The position numbers and the translations under genes are program-made. Of a DNA stretch of 42,860 nt, positions 34,966 through 42,860 are shown piece by piece. A model generated the notes under the pieces. The model ran no database searches and was not told the origin of the DNA. It was given only the letters and a program-made list of their open reading frames with translations. This DNA comes from Oscillospiraceae bacterium (GTDB lineage Bacteria; Bacillota; Clostridia; UBA1381): positions 1 to 42,860 of the forward strand of contig JAFLUC010000013.1 in the NCBI GenBank assembly GCA_022509005.1, in the 5' to 3' direction. The first letter of the stretch is position 1. The number at the start of each line of letters is the position of its first letter.

Positions 34966-37900
34966 ATGAGATTAAAGAATGTCATAAGCGGTATCGCGGC
35001 TTTTGCTATGGCGGTTTCGTCATTCACAGGACTCGCTATTACCGCAAGTGCAGCACCCGGTGATAAGACCGAGGTTTACCACGATACACCGGCATGGAGC
35101 ACTCTGGGCGGCAGCACTGAAATTAGAACAAACTACTTTGGTCTTGACACAGCTACGAGCGCGGAGGCATCAATACATCAGCATGACGGAGGCTCAGGAG
35201 ACAGACGCGCGTATACATATTTTGCTGATGTAACACCTGAACAAAATGAAAATGTTGAGATTGAGTTTTATCTCAATATTGCGGGATCAAACCAAAACAC
35301 ATCTCATTTTTATTTGATGTCTGCAGATAGCAAGGCAAATTCGGATCCGACAAGCGGACAAATTCTGGATATAGCGTATACATCATATCTGGGTTCGATA
35401 ACCGTAAACGGAACACCGATCACAAACATTAAGACAGATACCGGAGCTGCGTATCAGCCAACCGGAAACTCAAAGTATGCAGCAACCGGTCTTATAAAGT
35501 ATGATGTTGTGTTAAACTATAACATCAAGAAGGCTGATGTTACTGTTTACGGAACAACAACAGAAACGTACAAGGTTGATTTTATAGATAAAGAAGCAAC
35601 TGGCTTCAAGGGCTTCTATTCAACGCTGGGCAGAGCTTTGGCGGGATGCTCAATTTACGATGTAAATGTAAATAAGGTTGAGGCTGAGGTTGTGACATAC
35701 CGCACTGTTACATTCGATGTTGTCGGCACAATATCAACACAGACAATAGTTGACGGTTCTGTAGTTGAAAGTATTCCTGATACATACAATCCGGGATATA
35801 CCTTCAAGGGCTGGACAAAGGATGACGGAGAAGAGCTTTATACAACAGATGAGGTTGCGAAAATGCCGATAACGGCAGATACAAAGTTCACGGCTCAGTA
35901 TGAGTTGGACGGAGGCTATGTAGAGGCTATAGCATCCGTTTCAATTACCGGAGCAAACAGCATGACATTTGGTCCGGATCCGGATACGGCAGCTTCAAAT
36001 CCATACACTGTTGTTATCAACGGCGCTGACGGAACAACGATAACCGAGGATAATTTAAGCTCAAACGTGAAAGACTTCAATGTTGTCTGGGACATAGACG
36101 GATTTGCGACTAAAAACGATAATCCTGGTCAGTACTGCGACAGCTACGGAGCTTTTGCGAAAAACAACGAGGCAAGCGTAAGCACAAGCTTTGAGCTCAG
36201 AAACGTTCCGATGAACTTCTACGGTCTTATGACTGCCACTATTACATATAACGGAGAAACATACACGGCTTCAAAGGCTGTTGTTGCGCTCGGAAACAAA
36301 ACTGTTGACGTAAATCAGATCTTACCTGAGGGCGGTTATCCGTCAGATTTTGACGCTTATCCGGATTCGCTTAAGGATTATCGCGTTTCATTTGATACAT
36401 ACGGCGCGGCAGCTGATGTAGTTGCAGGCGGCTGGATAATGTCCGGTTCGGACAGCGGTACAGCTGTTATAACCGCAGAAGGCGAGAACAAGTTCATGAG
36501 AGTCAGTGCGCCTACAGCAAAGAAGTCTCATGTGCTTACAAAGTCTATAGCATCACCGGCGACACAGGCTATATTTGAGCAGGATGTAAGATTTAATTCA
36601 GTAGGCGGCGTTATAACACTTACTTCAAAATATCCGTTTTGGAGCAGCACCTCAGGCTACACAAATCCGGTTACAGTATCATATAACGGATCTACTATAA
36701 CGCTGAATGGCGCAGAGATCAAGGATAACAACGACATAACCGCAAGCATTTCATCAAGCACATGGTATAAGGTTGTTTTATCTGTTGATAAGACTACAAA
36801 GACGGCCTTTGTGAAGGTTTATGACGCAAACGGCGGATATGTAGGCGGCGTGGATAATGTTGCATGGACAGAGGAAAGCACGCCGACATTCTATTCAATA
36901 GGTATGAGCAACAATGATACCGGTACAATCGATTTTGACAATTACTCGGCATATTATCCTACAGCAGACATAAGCACATATACAATCACAGCTTCACAGG
37001 ATACACTTTCGATCCCGAATGGAGACACAGCGGATCTTGTGGCATCACTCAAGACAGCGGATGGCTATGACATCACAGGTACTGCAACATGGGTAGTTCT
37101 TGAAGAGGATATGCAGGAGGGCGTAATAGTTACTCCTGATGAGTCTGATTCTCACAAGGCAAAGGTAACATTGGCAGAAGGCGCATCTGCGGGAGAGGCG
37201 ACCGTGCAGGTTAATATCGGCGGTTACACAAAGACAATTGTACTTAATATTACAAGCTCAGCTGAGAGTGTTAAGTTTACAAAGTCGAGCACAAGCGTTT
37301 CAATTCCGCTTGATGATAATGCAATAACAGCGGAATATGCGGCAAGCGTAGTTGACGGAGACGGTACAGATCTCGGAAGACCGACAACTCTTGCAGTATA
37401 TGACAAGGCAAATACAAACGAATACACATTACCGGCAGGCATCACATTCGATGCGGCAACAGGTATACTCACAGTTACTAAGGAAGCTCCGGCAATTACA
37501 TTCACTATAAGAGCTACAGGAAAGAACAGTGACGGTGAGGATATTTCAAAGAGCGTTAAGGTTACAGTTCACGGACTTTCATTTGACTTCGGCGCAGGTA
37601 CTGACGCGGATGTTGCAGAAGGCTTCACAGCCGTATCACCTGATACATCATATACAGCAGCACGCGGCTATGGTATAGCAAGCGGTTCTGTAACGGCAGG
37701 CGGCACAGCTTCAGTTGAAGACGCAAATTCCGATTATCTTGAGGGCGCAATGACATTTAATGCCAATGTCCAAAAGGGTAAGAACTACACTGTAGAGATC
37801 ACATATCAGGGTGTGCTCAGAACAGGCTATGTAAACAGCGATCTTGCAAGCTATCCTGTTGAGACTACAGATAACTACGGTACAGCGGCAGGATACAAGG

Positions 37901-39396
37901 AGCTTACTACTAAGACATACACAATTGCGGTTCCTGTTGATACGCTTGACTTGATTGTATCAGCTTACACCGCAGACGGCGTAACATATCCGGCACGTGT
38001 TGCATCGATCACTATAACAAAGAATGCCGATAAGCCGGCTAACGCAAAGCCTGATATACACCATGTAGGTGATTCAACAGCAGCTAATAACGGTTCATGG
38101 GCATACACGATCGACCATAACAGAGGCAGCTATCCTGAACTTCAGGCGCTTTCAACATTCTATAATAACGGCGCAGGCGGCAGAAATCTCTGTTCATATT
38201 ACACAGAAGGTAAGCTCGCAGGCGTACTGAGAGCTATAGAGCCGGGTGATATAGTAATGTTCGGTAACAACGGTACAAACGGTCTCGGTTCATCCTTTGA
38301 GGCGGACGTAAACTATTATCTTGACGCGGCTGAGGCTATGGGCGCTAAGATCATAATCAACTCATACACACCGGACGGCGGAGCATCTTATTATGATTCA
38401 GCTACAAAGACGTTCCACGGCTGCAGAGAGGGCGGCAACAGCGGCGAAAATGTAACAAGAGCAATCGCAGCAGAGAGAGCTGCAAGCGATCCGAATTATC
38501 TCGGATTTGTAGAGATAGGTAAGAATGCGGATCTTATCTTTAACGCATATGTAGCGGATTATGCTGCAAACGGCTATGACAGCGCGGATGCGGCTGCAGC
38601 GGCTATATATTCAAAATTCACTGACCATAACCACTACAGCGGTCTGCCGTGTGATCTTATGCTTAAGGGCTATAATGGCATACCGGGTATCGTTGAGCAG
38701 CTCGTTGAGATCTTAGGCGCTGAGCCAGCAAAGACATACACCGTAACCTTCACAGGCGATAATGCGACTGTTGCTGTAGGCGGCAAGACAGTTACAAGCA
38801 CAACTGTTAAGGAAGGCAATTCAGTAAGCTTTACTGTAACCCCGGCTTCAGGCTACAAGGTAACTGAGGTTAAGGCTGGTGATACGGTTCTCGAGTCTGC
38901 TAACGGCGTTTACACATTAGCAAATGTAACGGCAGACACAACCGTCGCAATAACAACCGAGATTGACGATAACCCGCCGGCAAAGACATACACTGTAACA
39001 TTTGACACAGATGTTGTTGATGTAAACAGTCCTCTTGATATTACTGTAAACAGCATTACTGTTGAGGAAGGCGGTTTGGTAGAATTCAGAGTTGTTCAGA
39101 GAGACGGCGCTGACCTTGTAAAGGTTTTGGCTGACGGAGAAGAGATTACACCGGATGTTAGAGGTATATATGCAATCTGGGATATCAAATCGAACGTAAA
39201 TGTTACAACTGAGTGGAAAACGGTTGTTCCTCCGTTAACATGGATCAGATATGATGCGACCTATGATGAGAACGGTGTTCTCACAGGCGTAACGATCACA
39301 CCTGATGCAACTCCGGAAACAGTAGAAAACACAGCTACAGCTAAGACATTCTTCTGGAACGATCTGATGGTTCCTTGGACAGCGGTAATTGACTAA
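34966..39396 (+). CDS. Giant secreted SGNH/GDSL carbohydrate esterase, paralogue with extra repeat domains
   Basis: The 1,476-residue protein has a signal peptide (MRLKNVISGIAAFAMAVSS.., cleavage likely after ASA near 29). Modules: N-terminal sandwich domain (about 35-235), a Listeria-Bacteroides type repeat (about 245-311; TFKGWTKDDG), a domain starting GYPSDFDAYPDSLKDY shared with the protein at 18032, Ig-like repeats (about 675-875), a beta domain (SFDFGAGTDADVAEGFTAV), then the SGNH domain: GDST with Ser1037, GAGGRNLCSY, GNNGTNG, and DHNH with Asp1220 and His1223. A YTVTFTGDN repeat (about 1256) and a C-terminal module (about 1340-1476) ending FFWNDLMVPW follow. The ATG at 34966 has AAAGGAGAGG; an upstream TTG frame is rejected. 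Confidence 0.85.
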   Translation: MRLKNVISGIAAFAMAVSSFTGLAITASAAPGDKTEVYHDTPAWSTLGGSTEIRTNYFGLDTATSAEASIHQHDGGSGDRRAYTYFADVTPEQNENVEIEFYLNIAGSNQNTSHFYLMSADSKANSDPTSGQILDIAYTSYLGSITVNGTPITNIKTDTGAAYQPTGNSKYAATGLIKYDVVLNYNIKKADVTVYGTTTETYKVDFIDKEATGFKGFYSTLGRALAGCSIYDVNVNKVEAEVVTYRTVTFDVVGTISTQTIVDGSVVESIPDTYNPGYTFKGWTKDDGEELYTTDEVAKMPITADTKFTAQYELDGGYVEAIASVSITGANSMTFGPDPDTAASNPYTVVINGADGTTITEDNLSSNVKDFNVVWDIDGFATKNDNPGQYCDSYGAFAKNNEASVSTSFELRNVPMNFYGLMTATITYNGETYTASKAVVALGNKTVDVNQILPEGGYPSDFDAYPDSLKDYRVSFDTYGAAADVVAGGWIMSGSDSGTAVITAEGENKFMRVSAPTAKKSHVLTKSIASPATQAIFEQDVRFNSVGGVITLTSKYPFWSSTSGYTNPVTVSYNGSTITLNGAEIKDNNDITASISSSTWYKVVLSVDKTTKTAFVKVYDANGGYVGGVDNVAWTEESTPTFYSIGMSNNDTGTIDFDNYSAYYPTADISTYTITASQDTLSIPNGDTADLVASLKTADGYDITGTATWVVLEEDMQEGVIVTPDESDSHKAKVTLAEGASAGEATVQVNIGGYTKTIVLNITSSAESVKFTKSSTSVSIPLDDNAITAEYAASVVDGDGTDLGRPTTLAVYDKANTNEYTLPAGITFDAATGILTVTKEAPAITFTIRATGKNSDGEDISKSVKVTVHGLSFDFGAGTDADVAEGFTAVSPDTSYTAARGYGIASGSVTAGGTASVEDANSDYLEGAMTFNANVQKGKNYTVEITYQGVLRTGYVNSDLASYPVETTDNYGTAAGYKELTTKTYTIAVPVDTLDLIVSAYTADGVTYPARVASITITKNADKPANAKPDIHHVGDSTAANNGSWAYTIDHNRGSYPELQALSTFYNNGAGGRNLCSYYTEGKLAGVLRAIEPGDIVMFGNNGTNGLGSSFEADVNYYLDAAEAMGAKIIINSYTPDGGASYYDSATKTFHGCREGGNSGENVTRAIAAERAASDPNYLGFVEIGKNADLIFNAYVADYAANGYDSADAAAAAIYSKFTDHNHYSGLPCDLMLKGYNGIPGIVEQLVEILGAEPAKTYTVTFTGDNATVAVGGKTVTSTTVKEGNSVSFTVTPASGYKVTEVKAGDTVLESANGVYTLANVTADTTVAITTEIDDNPPAKTYTVTFDTDVVDVNSPLDITVNSITVEEGGLVEFRVVQRDGADLVKVLADGEEITPDVRGIYAIWDIKSNVNVTTEWKTVVPPLTWIRYDATYDENGVLTGVTITPDATPETVENTATAKTFFWNDLMVPWTAVID

Positions 39397-39409
39397 ATTA
39401 CAACAACTC

Positions 39410-39438
39410 AAAAACGGGCGCTTCGGCGTCCGTTTTTT
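39410..39438 (+). terminator. Terminator after the second SGNH esterase
   Basis: ACGGGCGC-TTCG-GCGTCCGT stem (one G-U) with TTTTTTT following and AAAA preceding. Confidence 0.92.
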
Positions 39439-39495
39439 TGCTGGTATGACGGGCATGCTGTAAATCCTGAGTGAAAAATTTCTGTTACTGTACCA

Positions 39496-39524
39496 TTGAC
39501 ATTTAAGGATATATGTAGTAAAAT
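39496..39524 (+). promoter_or_regulatory. Sigma-A promoter for metK
   Basis: TTGACA (39496-39501), 17 bases, TAAAAT (39519-39524), 32 bases before the metK start. The short leader leaves no room for a SAM riboswitch. Confidence 0.85.
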
Positions 39525-39556
39525 AAGCCTATACTACTAATGATAGGAGATTTAAT

Positions 39557-40744
39557 ATGAGTAGAAGATTTTTTACTTCGGAATCTGTAACAGAGGGACA
39601 TCCCGATAAGATTTGCGACCAGATTTCGGATGCTATACTTGATGAGATTTTAAAGAATGATCCTATGGCCCGCGTTGCATGTGAAACGACATGTACAACG
39701 GGTATCGTTTCTATAATGGGCGAGATTACAACAAGCTGTTATGTGGATTTTCCAAAGACGGCAAGACAGGTTATTCTTGATATAGGCTATGACAGAGCCA
39801 AGTACGGCTTTGACGGAACTACATGCGCTGTTGTTACATCAATTGACGAGCAGTCGCCTGATATTGCACAAGGCGTTAACGAGGGATATGAGAACCGCGA
39901 AGCGGGTGGTGAGGACGACGGAAACTCGATAGGCGCGGGAGATCAGGGAATGATGTTCGGCTATGCCTGTGACGAGACTCCCGAGCTTATGCCGATGCCA
40001 ATCTCGCTTGCGCATAAGATGGCAAAAAAGCTCACAGAGGTGCGAAAGGATGGAGTCCTTGATTATCTTCGTCCGGACGGCAAAACACAGGTGACCGTGG
40101 AATATGATGACGGTGTGCCGGTGAGAGTCGATACGATAGTTGTGTCAAGTCAGCACTCGCCGGAGATTGCTATTTCAAAGCTTCGTGAGGATATTATTCG
40201 CGAGGTGGTAGTTCCGACCGTTCCGGCGAATCTTATTGATGAGAATACAAAGTTTTTCATAAATCCGACCGGACGTTTCGTTGTGGGCGGTCCGAACGGA
40301 GACAGTGGTCTTACGGGACGTAAGATTATCGTTGATACCTACGGCGGATATGCGCGTCACGGAGGCGGCGCATTCAGCGGTAAGGATCCGACCAAGGTTG
40401 ACAGAAGCGCGGCATATGCTGCAAGATGGGTTGCAAAGAATGTTGTTGCGGCAGGTCTTGCGAAGAAATGTGAAATTCAGCTTGCGTATGCAATAGGTGT
40501 TGCAAAGCCGGTATCGATAATGGTTGATACGTTCGGAACGGGGGTTGTCAGCGAGGATAAGATTGAAGCTGCAATTGAGAAGGTGTTTGACCTCAGGGCA
40601 TACGCGATAATCAACCGGCTCGATCTCAGAAAGCCTATTTATCGTAAGCTGGCGGCTTATGGACACATGGGACGAGAGGATCTCGGAGTTTCGTGGGAAA
40701 AGACAGATATGGCAGAGGCACTCAAAGAAGCAATCAGTGAATGA
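39557..40744 (+). CDS. metK: S-adenosylmethionine synthetase
   Basis: The 395-residue protein has all MetK signatures: [20 protein letters not shown] at the N-terminus, [12 protein letters not shown] near 135, the P-loop-like [18 protein letters not shown] near 275, and normal length. It makes SAM from methionine and ATP in the cytosol. A single-gene unit with its own promoter; convergent with lexA and separated by a shared terminator. Confidence 0.98.
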   Translation: MSRRFFTSESVTEGHPDKICDQISDAILDEILKNDPMARVACETTCTTGIVSIMGEITTSCYVDFPKTARQVILDIGYDRAKYGFDGTTCAVVTSIDEQSPDIAQGVNEGYENREAGGEDDGNSIGAGDQGMMFGYACDETPELMPMPISLAHKMAKKLTEVRKDGVLDYLRPDGKTQVTVEYDDGVPVRVDTIVVSSQHSPEIAISKLREDIIREVVVPTVPANLIDENTKFFINPTGRFVVGGPNGDSGLTGRKIIVDTYGGYARHGGGAFSGKDPTKVDRSAAYAARWVAKNVVAAGLAKKCEIQLAYAIGVAKPVSIMVDTFGTGVVSEDKIEAAIEKVFDLRAYAIINRLDLRKPIYRKLAAYGHMGREDLGVSWEKTDMAEALKEAISE

Positions 40745-40753
40745 AGATAATAA

Positions 40754-40790
40754 AAACGGAGCAGAAATCATAAGCTGCTCCGTTTATTGT
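40754..40790. terminator. Shared terminator between metK and lexA
   Basis: AAACGGAGCAG (40754-40764) and CTGCTCCGTTT (40775-40785) form an eleven-pair stem with A- and T-tracts, usable from both directions. Confidence 0.92.
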
Positions 40791-40807
40791 TTTGGTATAA
40801 TACACAA

Positions 40808-41437
40808 TTAAAACATACGGTAAACGCCGACAACCTTTCCGAGAATTTCAACGTTATTTGCGATTATCGGCTCCATATAATCATTTTCCGGCTGAAGCCG
40901 ATAGTGACCGTTTTCTTTATAAAAGGTTTTAACGGTTGCGTCAACTCCGTCAATGAGCGCGACAACTATATCGCCGTTATACGCGGTGGGCTGCTTTTCC
41001 ACTATTATATAGTCACCGTCAAGAATGGCGGCGTTTATCATCGAGTCGCCGCTTACGCGGAGCATAAAAATATCCTTGTTATGGACATAAGACATCGGAA
41101 TAGGGAAGTGTCTCTCAAGCTGCTCTACGGCAGTTATAGGTACGCCTGCGGTGATTTTTCCGTAAACGGGAACGTCAATATAGTCCTCCCGTGTTATTCC
41201 GGAGTCGTCAGCGTATGACGGAGTATAGTTCACAAGGCGCATTGAGCGGTTCTTTGCCGCGTCGCGTTCTATCACACCTGCGGCTTCAAGCTTGTTAAGT
41301 CTTGAATGAACGGTAGCTGGGGAGCTGAGATTTACCGCTGAGCATATTTCGCGTACTGTAGGTGGAAAACCGTTATCTTTAATCTGCTCATATATAAAAT
41401 CAAGAATCTGGTAATCCTTTTCCGTAAGCTTTATCAT
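40808..41437 (-). CDS. lexA: SOS repressor LexA
   Basis: The 209-residue protein has an N-terminal winged helix (FPPTVREICSAVNLSSPATVHSRLNKLEAAGVI), the self-cleavage bond A97-G98 in GKITAGVPI, catalytic Ser132 in SGDSM and Lys170 in DATVKTF. It represses SOS genes until RecA-induced autocleavage. The ATG at 41437 lies ten bases after AGGA; an upstream GTG at 41446 is too close to that site. A LexA-like box overlaps its promoter, so it is autoregulated. Confidence 0.96.
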   Translation of the reverse strand: MIKLTEKDYQILDFIYEQIKDNGFPPTVREICSAVNLSSPATVHSRLNKLEAAGVIERDAAKNRSMRLVNYTPSYADDSGITREDYIDVPVYGKITAGVPITAVEQLERHFPIPMSYVHNKDIFMLRVSGDSMINAAILDGDYIIVEKQPTAYNGDIVVALIDGVDATVKTFYKENGHYRLQPENDYMEPIIANNVEILGKVVGVYRMF

Positions 41438-41469
41438 AATAATCACATCCTAATCCTATATTAATATAC

Positions 41470-41498
41470 AGTATAACATACTTTTTTTAAAAAGTCAA
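41470..41498 (-). promoter_or_regulatory. Sigma-A promoter for lexA
   Basis: On the minus strand TTGACT (41498-41493), 17 bases, TATACT (41475-41470), 33 bases before the start. Confidence 0.82.
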
Positions 41499-41509
41499 AC
41501 ATATGTTTG
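41496..41509. promoter_or_regulatory. SOS (LexA) box upstream of lexA
   Basis: CAAACATATGTTTG is a perfect 14-base palindrome overlapping the lexA -35 by three bases. It matches the Gram-positive SOS consensus (CGAAC-N4-GTTCG) at 12 of 14 positions allowing the outer G/A and C/T changes. LexA autorepression is the standard expectation. Confidence 0.75.
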
Positions 41510-41549
41510 TTGAAAAAGCAATAAAATTTGATAATACCATAAAAAATAC

Positions 41550-41578
41550 TTGACAACAGGGGAAAGCAATGGTATAAT
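41550..41578 (+). promoter_or_regulatory. Sigma-A promoter for rpsF-ssb-rpsR
   Basis: TTGACA (41550-41555), 17 bases, TATAAT (41573-41578): a full consensus pair, divergent from lexA. Confidence 0.9.
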
Positions 41579-41606
41579 GTTTCAGTCTGAAAAAGACAAA
41601 TCCTTG

Positions 41607-41626
41607 CCCGCGAGGAGGTTCGCGGG
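41607..41626 (+). promoter_or_regulatory. Leader hairpin before rpsF
   Basis: CCCGCGA (41607-41613), loop GGAGGT, TCGCGGG (41620-41626) form a seven-pair stem whose loop displays a second GGAGG. Leaders of rpsF operons are often bound by the S6-S18 complex for autoregulation; this hairpin is a candidate site, but I cannot match the published motif exactly. Confidence 0.5.
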
Positions 41627-41653
41627 ACAAAAGTCCATAAGGAGGTGCACGAA

Positions 41654-41947
41654 ATGGCTAAGAACAGCTATGAGACAATTTTTATCATTGATTCAACATT
41701 AGAGCCGGATGCTATTGCAGCAGAAAAGGACAAGTTTGTAAAGATTATTACAGACAATGCTGAAATCGGCGAGGTTGAAGATTGGGGCAAGAGAAGACTT
41801 GCTTATCCGATTAACTTCAAGAGCGAAGGATATTATGTACTTGTAAACTTTGTTGCAGATACAGAATTCCCGAAGGAGCTCGACAGAAGATACAGAATCG
41901 ACGAGAATATTCTCAGAACAATAATCATTCGCAAGGACGAAGATTAA
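41654..41947 (+). CDS. rpsF: 30S ribosomal protein S6
   Basis: The 97-residue product (MAKNSYETIFIIDSTLEPDAIA..; VEDWGKRRLAYPINFKSEGYYVLVNF; RRYRIDENILRTIIIRKDE) is S6, which pairs with S18 on the small subunit platform. The ATG at 41654 follows AAGGAGGTG; a GTG at 41645 overlaps that ribosome binding site and is not used. It begins the conserved rpsF-ssb-rpsR operon. Confidence 0.97.
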   Translation: MAKNSYETIFIIDSTLEPDAIAAEKDKFVKIITDNAEIGEVEDWGKRRLAYPINFKSEGYYVLVNFVADTEFPKELDRRYRIDENILRTIIIRKDED

Positions 41948-41964
41948 TTGAAAGCGGTGGATTT

Positions 41965-42462
41965 ATGAACAGAGTAGTTTTGATGGGACGCTTAACGGCT
42001 GACCCGGAGCTTAGACAGACACCGCAGGGCACTGCAGTTACAAGATTCACCATTGCCGTGAACAGACGTTTCCAGCGTGAAGGCGGCCAGCAGGCAGATT
42101 TTATCACCTGTGTGGCATGGAGACAGACAGCAGAGTTCATATGCCGTTATTTTAATAAGGGCAGAATGATTTGTGTTGAAGGTCAGATCCAGTCGCGTTC
42201 ATGGGACGGTCAGGACGGCAAACGTCAGTATGCGACAGAGGTTGTTATTGACAATGCTGAGTTTACTGGTTCAAGAGCTGAATCAGGTTCGAACGGTGGT
42301 TCAAACGGAGCGTACCAATCGAATTTCAGCGGTGACTACAGCGCGCCTCAACCAAGCAGATCATATGCGCCGCAAGCGCCGCAGGAGCCTGCAAATGATT
42401 TAGGTTTTGTAGATTTAAGTTTTACGGATGATGCGGGCAGTGAGGACGATTTACCGTTCTGA
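41965..42462 (+). CDS. ssb: Single-stranded DNA-binding protein
   Basis: The 165-residue protein has the OB fold signature MNRVVLMGRLTADPELRQTP..AVTRFTIAVNRRF, FITCVAWRQTAEFICRYFNKG and the acidic C-terminal tip DDLPF that recruits partner proteins. The linker is Gly/Ser/Gln/Pro-rich. It binds ssDNA in replication and repair. Located between rpsF and rpsR as in most Firmicutes. Confidence 0.97.
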   Translation: MNRVVLMGRLTADPELRQTPQGTAVTRFTIAVNRRFQREGGQQADFITCVAWRQTAEFICRYFNKGRMICVEGQIQSRSWDGQDGKRQYATEVVIDNAEFTGSRAESGSNGGSNGAYQSNFSGDYSAPQPSRSYAPQAPQEPANDLGFVDLSFTDDAGSEDDLPF

Positions 42463-42497
42463 CTTGCCAAGGATAAAAATTGAAGGAGGAAGTTTCA

Positions 42498-42743
42498 ATG
42501 GCTGAAAGAAATGACAGACCGCAGAGAGCAAGAAGACCGAAGCGCAAGGTCTGCATGTTCTGCGTAGATAAGATCGAAAAGATCGACTACAAGGATACTG
42601 CAAAGCTTCGCCGTTACGTATCAGAGCGTGGTAAGATCGTTCCGAGAAGAATCAGCGGTAACTGTGCAAAGCATCAGAGACAGCTCACAACTGCAATTAA
42701 GAGAGCAAGAATAATTGCATTGCTGCCGTTCGTTGCTGAATAA
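42498..42743 (+). CDS. rpsR: 30S ribosomal protein S18
   Basis: The 81-residue basic protein ([62 protein letters not shown]) is S18 with a CxxC motif typical of zinc-type copies. The ATG at 42498 lies eight bases after AAGGAGG; the ATG at 42480 upstream has no ribosome binding site. A terminator follows. Confidence 0.97.
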   Translation: MAERNDRPQRARRPKRKVCMFCVDKIEKIDYKDTAKLRRYVSERGKIVPRRISGNCAKHQRQLTTAIKRARIIALLPFVAE

Positions 42744-42756
42744 TAAATAAGCATAT

Positions 42757-42791
42757 AAAAATGAGGCTTGATAATTCAAACCTCATTTTTT
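42757..42791 (+). terminator. Terminator after rpsR
   Basis: AAAATGAGG-x-TTGA and TCAA-x-CCTCATTTT form a hairpin (one internal mismatch) followed by TTTTTT. The remaining bases to 42860 show no recognisable gene start. Confidence 0.88.
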
Positions 42792-42860
42792 GTTGCATTT
42801 ATTTCTTGGGTCTGCAGAGAAAGTTGTGTAAGCAATATCTGACAACCTTCGACAAGGTGA

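Noticed and set aside
39440..39556. SAM riboswitch before metK
   Set aside because: The region between the preceding terminator and the metK promoter is too short and shows no S-box motifs; the transcribed leader is only about 30 bases.
1..42860. CRISPR arrays, prophage, transposase or restriction-modification genes
   Set aside because: No regularly spaced repeats and no recognisable transposase, integrase (other than the short fragment at 24556-24621), phage or R-M coding region was found.

Overview
The window looks like a chromosomal segment of an anaerobic, low-to-medium GC Firmicute of class Clostridia, probably gut-associated. The reasons are the Gram-positive ribosomal-protein operon, strong sigma-A type promoters (TTGACA-17-TATAAT), AGGAGG ribosome binding sites, RemB/YaaA next to RecF and GyrB, CCA-encoding tRNAs, an LPSTG-anchored adhesin, and two very large secreted SGNH esterases of the rhamnogalacturonan/xylan acetylesterase type. 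A pectin-degrading member of the Oscillospirales/Monoglobales area would fit, but I cannot fix the genus from sequence alone.

Layout: 1-4.4 kb is a translation operon (rpmG, secE, nusG, rplK, rplA, rplJ, rplL, yceD-like, rpmF) with an L1-type leader before rplK and an L10-type attenuator before rplJ. 4.5-6.3 kb holds a fused folB-folK gene overlapping a FliB-like cysteine-rich protein. 6.3-8.1 kb is a small accessory cluster: DUF2975 membrane protein plus XRE regulator, then VanZ-like and lipoprotein-like genes, linked by a repeated palindromic box. 8.3-8.5 kb has tRNA-Pro and tRNA-Ser on the minus strand. 8.7-16.3 kb holds recJ, relA/spoT, yaaA, recF, remB and gyrB. 16.3-18 kb has two membrane-protein genes. 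18-22 kb and 35-39.4 kb hold two giant secreted SGNH esterases sharing a C-terminal module. 22-24.5 kb is a TAXI solute-binding protein, GltS symporter and 51-residue small-protein operon. 24.5-33.3 kb is a 2,777-residue LPXTG adhesin preceded by a candidate invertible promoter. 33.6-34.4 kb has a second DUF2975/XRE pair. The end carries metK, lexA with an SOS-like box, and the rpsF-ssb-rpsR operon.

The most interesting signal is the 264-bp segment 24577-24840. Its ends are 25-bp inverted repeats with a single mismatch. It contains a sigma-A promoter facing the adhesin gene, and each repeat arm is itself an imperfect dyad, as expected of a site-specific recombinase core site. This predicts ON/OFF phase variation of the adhesin. 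Second is the pairing of a TAXI-type binding protein with a GltS-type symporter instead of TRAP membrane subunits, plus a tiny repeat protein, in one apparent operon. Third is a pair of surface/secreted esterases that share an unusual C-terminal module ending in FFWND-MVPW.

Several canonical neighbourhoods are broken at gene boundaries. rplL is not followed by rpoBC, rpmF is not followed by plsX, and yaaA-recF-remB-gyrB is not preceded by dnaA-dnaN. All functional names are from reading the sequence and from family knowledge; no database search was run.
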